Positions 38,001 to 42,849 of a stretch of 42,849 nt of DNA are shown here, in pieces (position 1 is the first letter of the stretch; every line of letters begins with the position of its first letter). The notes beneath the pieces are model-generated. The model did not search any database. It saw only the letters and a list, made by a program, of their open reading frames with translations, and was not told the DNA's origin. The position numbers were made by a program, and so were the translations under genes. The DNA is taken from the NCBI GenBank assembly GCA_024762655.1, contig JANTHB010000023.1, positions 1-42,849 of the forward strand, written 5' to 3'. The stretch is from Bacteroidales bacterium. GTDB taxonomy: Bacteria > Bacteroidota > Bacteroidia > Bacteroidales > VadinHA17.

Positions 38001-38165
38001 AAGCTTCTGTGCCACAGCATATTTTTGTTTCCCGTACAAGTCCTCCGCCCGGCGGTATTGACTTTCTTCCGTTGAAAAATAACGGGGTTTCTGGGACCAA
38101 ACCGAAAGGATCGTAATAAAAAGAAATCCGGTAAGTAAACCTGCATGTAAGACCCGATGTCGCAT
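35031..38165 (-). CDS. Exported tetratricopeptide-repeat protein
   Basis: A 1044-residue protein with a signal peptide (LLTGFLFITILSVWSQ) followed by TPR repeats along nearly the whole length. Typical TPR pairs are visible, for example YFKLGYSYFMRKDYDKAKLAFYEI, HYELGYCYYKTEQYDLAVKHL and AYLQMGLIYYNLNNFKEAVKNYKQL (shown in part). Most repeats are of the YbgF/BamD-like periplasmic style with Tyr at fixed positions. It is likely a periplasmic scaffold that binds partners such as the coupled barrel encoded directly downstream. It is divergent from ftsE. No enzymatic domain was seen. Confidence 0.92.
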   Translation of the reverse strand: MRHRVLHAGLLTGFLFITILSVWSQKPRYFSTEESQYRRAEDLYGKQKYAVAQKLFDDFVSKNSDSKSLLSVQAEYYAAKCALFLFNNDAEYRLFAFISNHPESALVKKAVFEMALFQYQKKSYRKAIEYFNRVDVASLKEQKTSEYYFKLGYSYFMRKDYDKAKLAFYEIKDIRSDYSSPAIYYYAHIAYMEKNYQTALKEFRRLTEDENFSPIVPYYIVQILYLQKKYDKIIEYAPGILEHATPSRQAEITRFVGDAWFQKGTYDKALPYLEKYAENNPLNRQEHYELGYCYYKTEQYDLAVKHLTYVTGSKDKLAQNTYYLLADCFLHMGDKKKAAIAFSSAAGMDFDPEIREDALFNYAKLTFELSYSPFNEAVRALKAYINTYPYSKRINEAYHYLVLAYLNTKNYKLALESLDQVRDKNDEMKKAYQKVAFYRALELIRSGDPDNAVILLNKSLKYGVYDQALRARASYWMGEAFYRMKDLKNALDAYMKFIYSSAAVSQPEFPVAHYSIGYVYFNEKKYDLASQWFRKYLSFSGKTTPALVADTYNRLGDCAFIKRDFNRAIAFYTKAYQSGKNNADYALYQRGFSYGLLKNQQAKIKDLTTLIQQFPGSNYLDDALYERGMAYMEVNNTKAALKDFQEIIYSYQSSLFVPKAYLQMGLIYYNLNNFKEAVKNYKQLIEKYPGTPEARNALTGLKNAYVDMNDVEAYFAYARKLGGFANVSRAEEDSLMYISGENIYMKGDCNKAESVMNRYLQKFPDGAFRINAHFYLAECLRSKGAVDEALKHYGYVIRQPRNLFTESALLASSGLYYAKKDYSSALEDYVLLEKVAEQKKNILTARLGQLRCSYALNNYRSTITVAKEIVKMDNLTEETAREAWFKMAKSWQALGENEKALEAYRKVAVEVSSPEGAESKYRVAELLYRMGRKDEAEKVIMKFINMSTPHPYWMAKAFLLLSDISIDKNDLLQAKYTLRSLLEYYKITEDGILTEAKEKLKDIERFEQLMNAPGDSLEIPPDTIKAKQKDGSACIFLKTTIIAG

Positions 38166-38332
38166 AACTGTATTTTTCAGCGGCTAAATTTAACTATTCT
38201 AACGGTTATTGAGGAGTATTAGTATAGGTTTTAATTAACAGTCTTCTGTTAATTTCCGAAGAATGAACCCTGTTTTTGCCGGAGAAAATAATTTTTATCT
38301 TTTGAATTAATCTTGATTTTAATGAGCAGATG

Positions 38333-38376
38333 CCCCTAAGCCTGCCTGCCCGGGGCATGCAACCCTTCGGCAGGGG
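38333..38376. repeat. GC-rich overlapping palindromes in the TPR/ftsE gap
   Basis: The 320-base divergent gap is AT-rich except here. CCTGCC (38341-38346) pairs with GGCAGG (38369-38374); inside are TGCCCGGGGCA (38347-38357) and GCATGC. It is not after any gene, so a terminator is unlikely. Nothing else was found in this gap apart from the ftsE -7 element. Confidence 0.5.
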
Positions 38377-38424
38377 AAATTATTTTGCGGGAGTTTACGT
38401 ATCAACTTATTCATGCAGACTGAT

Positions 38425-38432
38425 TATATTTG
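38425..38432 (+). promoter_or_regulatory. Bacteroidota -7 element for ftsE
   Basis: TATATTTG matches TAnnTTTG, 53 bases before the ATG at 38486. Confidence 0.55.
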
Positions 38433-38485
38433 TATGAAAAAAATTATGTAGGTTTGAACCCCAACGAGAATACAGCAGCGAACAA

Positions 38486-39199
38486 ATGGAAGAAAAATCA
38501 CTTATAGAATTCAGGCATTGCAATCTTTTCCAGAAGGATCATCTGGCGCTTAAAGATGTTACATTCAGTATTTTTCCCGGCGAGTTTGTTTATCTTATCG
38601 GAAAGGTAGGCAGCGGCAAGACAACCCTTATCAAGACCATCAATGCACAGATCCCTCTTAAAGAAGGGTTTGCACGTGTCGGGAAGTTTTATCTGAAAAC
38701 CCTGAAGAAAAAAGAACTCCCTTTGTTGCGCAGGAACCTCGGGATTGTTTTTCAGGATTTTCAGTTGCTTACCGACCGCAATGTGAATGACAACCTGGCC
38801 TTTGTTCTGAAAGCCACCGGCTGGAAGGATAAGAAAAAGATCGAAGAGCGTATCCATGAGGTGTTGCAAATGGTAAACATGGAATACAAGGGATATAAGA
38901 TGCCTCATCAGTTATCCGGGGGAGAGCAGCAGCGGGTGGTCATTGCCAGGGCTTTGCTCAATCATCCGACCCTCATTCTGGCCGACGAGCCTACCGGGAA
39001 TCTGGATCCGGATACTTCCTTCGGGATCCTGAACCTTTTGCTGGATATCAGCAAAACAGGTTGTACGGTGCTTTTTGCCACGCATAACTACAATTTGCTA
39101 AAGAAATACCACGCCCGCACCCTGAAATGCGAAAACATGTCCCTCACTGAAGTCAACAAAGAAGAAGAAATTGACTTCGATACGATTATAAACACATGA
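38486..39199 (+). CDS. ftsE: Cell-division ABC transporter ATP-binding protein FtsE
   Basis: A 237-residue ABC ATPase. Walker A is GKVGSGKTT, the Q-loop is VFQDFQLL, the signature is LSGGEQQRV and Walker B is LILADEPTG, with the switch His in ATHNYN. The Q-loop context and the short C-terminus resemble FtsE, which with FtsX controls peptidoglycan hydrolases at the septum. ftsX is not adjacent; the next gene is a ferredoxin. A lipoprotein-export type ATPase (LolD) is the main alternative. Residue Lys in place of the usual Pro or Ser after Gly in Walker A (GKVGSGKT) is mildly unusual. Confidence 0.85.
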   Translation: MEEKSLIEFRHCNLFQKDHLALKDVTFSIFPGEFVYLIGKVGSGKTTLIKTINAQIPLKEGFARVGKFYLKTLKKKELPLLRRNLGIVFQDFQLLTDRNVNDNLAFVLKATGWKDKKKIEERIHEVLQMVNMEYKGYKMPHQLSGGEQQRVVIARALLNHPTLILADEPTGNLDPDTSFGILNLLLDISKTGCTVLFATHNYNLLKKYHARTLKCENMSLTEVNKEEEIDFDTIINT

Positions 39200-39211
39200 T
39201 TCGTCTGCTCT

Positions 39212-39245
39212 TGTTTTTATGTCCAAGAACATGGTCATAAAAACA
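39212..39245 (+). terminator. Hairpin after ftsE
   Basis: TGTTTTTATG and CATAAAAACA form a perfect ten-base inverted repeat around a 14-base loop, 13 bases after the ftsE stop. It is AT-rich and without a following T run, so it is a weak terminator candidate or a processing site. Confidence 0.45.
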
Positions 39246-39310
39246 TCCGGAACAGAGGAACAATAAAAAAAATTATTTATAACTTTACCTGGAAAATAAT
39301 TAACCATTAA

Positions 39311-39566
<256 letters not shown>

Positions 39567-39568
<2 letters not shown>

Positions 39569-39597
39569 AAAAAGAGGCCGGGCGGCCTCTTTTTTTT
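39567..39597. terminator. Bidirectional rho-independent terminator
   Basis: GAGGCC/GGCCTC stem (39574-39579 and 39584-39589) with the loop GGGC, flanked by seven A and eight T that extend the stem. It serves the ferredoxin on the plus strand and the nitronate monooxygenase-like gene on the minus strand; the T run overlaps the stop codon of the latter. Confidence 0.9.
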
Positions 39598-40732
39598 AGA
39601 TAACAGCTTTATTTTTTGCTGCATAATCGTTAACCGGAAGTCTGCGTACAGGGAATTTTGCCCTGTTATACTCCTCTATCATTTCATTGAGCACTGTTTT
39701 TACAGGTTGAATTTTACTCGTCCGCCAGGCATTGCTGCCGGCAAAGACAAATCCGTTTTTCAGTTTTCCTTTGGCTGCATTTACAAGTGCCTGGGAAATA
39801 CAATAGGGGGCTGTTTTATAATCACAGGTCCTTAGGCATTTCCAGGGACAGTTTACCGGATGTTTCTTTCCGTTGGCAACCTCTTCCAGGAACCGGTTTT
39901 TAATAGCCCGTCCCGGCAGCCCCACCGGGGAATCTATAACCACAAGATCCTCTTTACTGCTATGGATATAGGCTTCTTTAAATGCCAGGGCAGCATCACA
40001 TTCATCTGTGGGCACCAACCGGGTGGCAATCTGCACACCACTGGCCCCTAGTTTCATGATGTTATAAATATCCTCTCCGGTATAGATTCCTCCTGCAGCA
40101 ATCACCGGCAGTTTTTTCCCAAACTTTTTCTCAAACGGTTGTAACGTCTCCACCACCTGTGGAACGATCTTATCCAATGTATATTCAGGGTTATCGAGTT
40201 GGGGTTTTTTAAAACCCAGATGTCCTCCTGCGGCAGGCCCCTCCACCACAACCCCGTCGGGGATCACACCGAAATGATCCGACCAGTAACGAAAGATCAG
40301 ACTAGCTGCCTTGGCGGAAGAAACGATAGGAAGAAACTTGGTCCTGTTCTCTGCAGCTTTGTCTTTTAAAACGATCTCCGGCACTTTCAAAGGCAAACCT
40401 GCCCCCGAAATAATCAGATCCGCCCCCTCTTCCACAGCGACAATCATATGATCTTCATAATCGGTAAGAGCCATCATGATGTTCACGCCTATGATCCCAT
40501 CCGTCATGGAACGGGCGCGGCGGATCTCCCGGCGCAGTGCTTTTATATTTGCCTCCCGGAAATTTTTGGCAAAATCAGGCAATAACATGCCTATTACCGC
40601 TGAGGAAATTATCCCTATACCCCCTTCATTGGCGACGGCTGAGGCCAGGCCGGATAATGAAACGGCAACACCCATTCCTCCCTGAATTATCGGAAGCTTT
40701 GCTTTTAAATCTCCGATGTGTAATGTTTCCAT
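39596..40732 (-). CDS. Nitronate monooxygenase-like flavoprotein with Cys cluster
   Basis: A 378-residue TIM-barrel FMN protein of the NMO/2-nitropropane dioxygenase group, related to FabK. The start LPIIQGGMGVAVSLSGLASAVANEGGIG, the central GPAAGGHLG and AAGGIYTGEDI, and GVQIATRL are typical. The C-terminal part has CPWKCLRTCDYKTAPYC (Cys at about 295, 299, 303 and 311), not part of the core fold. The ATG at 40732 is preferred over 40744 because a TAnnTTTG element at 40759-40766 would place the transcript start only a few bases before 40744. The exact substrate is unknown. Confidence 0.88.
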   Translation of the reverse strand: METLHIGDLKAKLPIIQGGMGVAVSLSGLASAVANEGGIGIISSAVIGMLLPDFAKNFREANIKALRREIRRARSMTDGIIGVNIMMALTDYEDHMIVAVEEGADLIISGAGLPLKVPEIVLKDKAAENRTKFLPIVSSAKAASLIFRYWSDHFGVIPDGVVVEGPAAGGHLGFKKPQLDNPEYTLDKIVPQVVETLQPFEKKFGKKLPVIAAGGIYTGEDIYNIMKLGASGVQIATRLVPTDECDAALAFKEAYIHSSKEDLVVIDSPVGLPGRAIKNRFLEEVANGKKHPVNCPWKCLRTCDYKTAPYCISQALVNAAKGKLKNGFVFAGSNAWRTSKIQPVKTVLNEMIEEYNRAKFPVRRLPVNDYAAKNKAVI

Positions 40733-40758
40733 CTGAAATATCATTTTTGGTTCGGAAA

Positions 40759-40766
40759 CAAATGTA
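40759..40766 (-). promoter_or_regulatory. Bacteroidota -7 element for the nitronate monooxygenase-like gene
   Basis: TACATTTG on the minus strand matches TAnnTTTG, 27 bases before the ATG at 40732. It helps decide between two possible starts. Confidence 0.5.
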
Positions 40767-40888
40767 TAGTCGTAAGAATTGAGGATAAAACTTTAGGTAT
40801 TACCCACACCGGAAAAGGGATAAACAGCAGTTTCAGGGACGAATGACTGCCTGTGCGGGACGAATGGAAAGGAAAAAATGGCCGGAAA

Positions 40889-41743
40889 TCATATTTTATA
40901 AAACAATTCCTTAAACTCCGGAATATAATTTCTGGAGACCGTCACTTTATGACCGCCGGAACTCAGATAAAGCATATAACCCTGGGAACTTCCTTCCACT
41001 TTCAGTACCTTGTTAATATTCACGATGTACGTCCGGTGGCATCTGAAAATAAACGGATAATCCTTAAAAGCTTCTGCGGCATAACTAAGGGTACATCTGA
41101 TCATCTTATGCTGTATGCGCTCCTTCTCTTCCCAGTATACTTCCACATAATTACTGGCAGAATGAATATATAGCAATGTATTGACATCCACGGAAAGGTC
41201 ATCCTTTTCATAGTCCGATTGCAGATGAACGATTTCAGGTGAAGGATTGGCTTTCTTTTCCAGATGTTTGTTCAGTTCCAGCGCAGATTGCAAATGACTT
41301 CTCAACAACCGGTTCCGGTTATAAGGAATCAGGATGGAGATTGGTATGGAACTTATTATAAGTATCTTAATCAGAATAAAAAAGTTAAAGGAAAAAGAGC
41401 CGGTCAGACCGAAGTAAATAAAATATCCTGCGGCTAAGGTGAACGTGATCCAGATATTCCAGAGGATTTCCTTCAGAACATTCCAGTTCCTGAACAAACC
41501 ACGTTGTGATAAAAAGGAAGGTATCAACAAGAGATTGAGGCTCAATGCCAGAAAATTCACCACGATCAGTCCCCCGATCAGCAAATATTTTTCCTGCCTG
41601 GTCAACGCGGTAATATTAAAAGGCTGGAACAGAAACAACAGCAGAAAAAGCACCAGACTGATCAGAAAAATTAACCTGGTGTTTTGTTTCAGGTCATCAT
41701 TGAACGGATACGATTTCTTTAGAAAATCAAATATTCGGGCCAT
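40889..41743 (-). CDS. LytTR-family regulator with membrane domain
   Basis: A 284-residue protein with about four membrane segments (near residues 23-42, 53-76, 92-112 and 118-140), a short linker helix and a C-terminal LytTR DNA-binding domain at about 180-284. LytTR marks are LLYIHSASNYVEVYW, FIFRCHRTYIVNINKV and KVTVSRNYIPEFKE. It lacks a receiver domain, so the membrane part may sense the signal itself or bind a partner. No sensor kinase is next to it. It lies 144 bases upstream of the nitronate monooxygenase-like gene start and has its own gap on both sides; targets are unknown. Confidence 0.9.
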   Translation of the reverse strand: MARIFDFLKKSYPFNDDLKQNTRLIFLISLVLFLLLFLFQPFNITALTRQEKYLLIGGLIVVNFLALSLNLLLIPSFLSQRGLFRNWNVLKEILWNIWITFTLAAGYFIYFGLTGSFSFNFFILIKILIISSIPISILIPYNRNRLLRSHLQSALELNKHLEKKANPSPEIVHLQSDYEKDDLSVDVNTLLYIHSASNYVEVYWEEKERIQHKMIRCTLSYAAEAFKDYPFIFRCHRTYIVNINKVLKVEGSSQGYMLYLSSGGHKVTVSRNYIPEFKELFYKI

Positions 41744-41840
41744 ACTGTTTTACAGAATAAAAAATAAAAACCACCGGTAAAGTTAGTAAATATTTAGCGG
41801 TAGAGATCAGGGAAAAGGATTTACCGGGTTCCTGTTTTAT

Positions 41841-42068
41841 CTACCGGTTCCATAAAGGATTCGGATGCTCACCCACAAAAAAAAGCAACTCTACACCCCC
41901 GGTCAGCCGGGTATGACTAATAAACGGCCTCTTCAGGGGTTTCCCGTTAAACAAAACCCGCCGTACATATTTGCCCTGCCGGTATTTTCCTTTCGTCCGT
42001 ATGATCAGTTTTTTTACTGATCCGGTTTCATAGAAACAAACGGTATAAAAGCAGATGTGCGGATTGTC
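41841..42068 (-). pseudogene. 3' relic of a GH92 alpha-1,2-mannosidase gene
   Basis: An open frame with no usable start, bounded upstream by an in-frame TGA at 42069-42071. It encodes 75 residues that end with a GH92-like C-terminus: KYVRRVLFNGKPLKRPFISH, then TRLTGGVELLFFVGEHPNPLW. The pattern LNGKP...ISH..L..GG.L.F..G..PN..W is the family's terminal beta-sandwich. The catalytic domain is missing; the sequence upstream in this frame shows no further resemblance before the small basic gene. GH92 proteins usually exceed 700 residues, so this is about a tenth. The relic occupies most of the 395-base gap between 41743 and 42139. Confidence 0.7.
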
Positions 42069-42138
42069 TCATTCGTCACGAAAAGGACCCGGTTACTCAC
42101 AGAAAAAGCAAACTTTTTACAAGCCGGATAAGCTTTTT

Positions 42139-42672
42139 TCAGCTTATTTTCTTTTGATACTCGGGCAACAATTGGCCGTCCTTGTCAAACCATTTTTTAA
42201 GCCCGATATATTTTTCTTTGGAGCCTTTTTTTCTGAAGGTGGTCACTTTCCCCTGCTTATTCCTTAAACGGAAAGCACTATTCATGATAGCCTGTCGAAC
42301 AACCTCTTTTTTGGAAACCGGCAGCTTAAAAAACAGGAGCGCATCCTGTATCAATTCGGTATAGGTAATGGGCCGGTCCAGCTGACGAAGCCTTTTAATA
42401 ATGTAATTCCCCCAGATCGCTTTCGGTCCCGGTTTTTTCTTCCGCTTGGATTTTTTGGGAGTGGCCGGGGATTTCCTGACGGATGTTGTTTTTGTTTTAC
42501 CAGCAATCTTTAAATCATTTTTCACCTGTACATCAATCGTCACTGCTCCGGGTGCGAGTTTTTCCAACATTTTTTTAATATGCTCCAGGCGTGATACCGT
42601 TTTTACCAGTTCTTCCTCATAAAACTGTAACATTTCGGTTTTTTCATCTTGGGTAAGGGATAAATTACTCAT
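42139..42672 (-). CDS. Small basic protein with possible winged-helix domain
   Basis: A 177-residue protein in three parts: an acidic, helical N-terminus (EEELVKTVSRLEHIKKMLEKL) likely to form a coiled coil; a Lys/Pro-rich linker (about 60-85, ending KRKKKPGPKAIWG); and a C-terminal domain of about 90 residues (WGNYIIKRLRQLDRPITYTELIQDA, shown in part, then RLRNKQGKVTTFRKKG) whose layout suits a HARE-HTH-like winged helix. It is probably a DNA-binding protein, but no family is assigned with certainty. A TAnnTTTG element lies at 42798-42805, giving a leader of about 120 bases. Confidence 0.8.
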   Translation of the reverse strand: MSNLSLTQDEKTEMLQFYEEELVKTVSRLEHIKKMLEKLAPGAVTIDVQVKNDLKIAGKTKTTSVRKSPATPKKSKRKKKPGPKAIWGNYIIKRLRQLDRPITYTELIQDALLFFKLPVSKKEVVRQAIMNSAFRLRNKQGKVTTFRKKGSKEKYIGLKKWFDKDGQLLPEYQKKIS

Positions 42673-42797
42673 TCTAAATAATGGATAAAGATTTTAAATT
42701 TATAAATAGTAAAGAAATAATTTTAAACACATACACAGATTAGCTATAAATCAAAGAGATACAGAGGTAATTCAGGGTTCTGAGATAAAACATGTAT

Positions 42798-42805
42798 CAA
42801 ATATA
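42798..42805 (-). promoter_or_regulatory. Bacteroidota -7 element upstream of the small basic gene
   Basis: TATATTTG on the minus strand matches TAnnTTTG, 126 bases before the ATG at 42672. The surrounding 177 bases at the window end are very AT-rich, so chance is a real alternative. Confidence 0.35.
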
Positions 42806-42849
42806 GGTTTTTAATTCTAAATAAAAAAAATTAATACAAAATATAAAAA

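Noticed and set aside
42128-42147. Inverted repeat ATAAGCT/AGCTTAT at the end of the small basic gene
   Set aside because: It overlaps the stop codon and lacks a T run on the minus strand; short AT-rich repeats of this size are expected by chance here.

Overview
The window is chromosomal DNA of a Bacteroidota bacterium, most likely an anaerobic or fermentative member of the Bacteroidales/Marinilabiliales type (inference). Signs seen: no Shine-Dalgarno pattern before most starts; several upstream copies of the Bacteroidota -7 promoter element TAnnTTTG; a TonB-dependent receptor with an N-terminal carboxypeptidase-regulatory domain; outer-membrane barrels ending in Phe; a membrane-bound LytTR regulator; and a PiT transporter fused to a PhoU-like domain. 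No rRNA, tRNA, CRISPR array, insertion sequence or prophage was recognised. Genes are dense and mostly metabolic.

Layout. 1-1500: an outer-membrane barrel gene carrying a run of ten G, then an SDR oxidoreductase. 1577-6851 (minus): a five-gene acyl-phosphate fermentation operon read in the order pta, a 3-hydroxyacyl-CoA dehydrogenase-like gene, ackA, ptb, buk. It makes ATP by substrate-level phosphorylation from acetyl-CoA and from butyryl- or branched-chain acyl-CoA. 7058-9991 (plus): a large FAD/Fe-S D-lactate/2-hydroxyacid dehydrogenase-like protein divergent from that operon. 9999-15657 (minus): omega-amidase, an unknown membrane-anchored protein, gamma-glutamyltransferase, a DHODH-like flavoprotein and a Crp/Fnr regulator with a TGA-N6-TCA operator candidate upstream. 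15814-18651 (plus): a single-domain response regulator and a PiT-PhoU-like phosphate transporter. 18776-24337: a small lipoprotein, YjbQ, a TonB-dependent receptor, a nitroreductase and ornithine aminotransferase. 24481-26364: an exported CocE-type hydrolase. 26461-32984 (minus): gyrB followed by a complete xylose module, xylB-xylA-xylE. 33364-38165 (minus): a 1044-residue exported TPR protein translationally coupled to a 555-residue outer-membrane barrel. 38486-39568 (plus): ftsE without ftsX, then a 2[4Fe-4S] ferredoxin. 39596-42672 (minus): a nitronate monooxygenase-like flavoprotein with a Cys cluster, a LytTR membrane regulator, the 3' relic of a GH92 alpha-mannosidase gene, and a small basic protein with a possible winged helix.

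Main points for a second look: the poly-G tract that would switch off the first barrel gene if it slipped; the acyl-phosphate operon and the altered active site of its dehydrogenase-like member; the coupled TPR/outer-membrane barrel pair, which is the best candidate here for an undescribed envelope system; the GH92 relic; the extra two-helix insertion in the XylE-type transporter; and short palindromes in intergenic regions.
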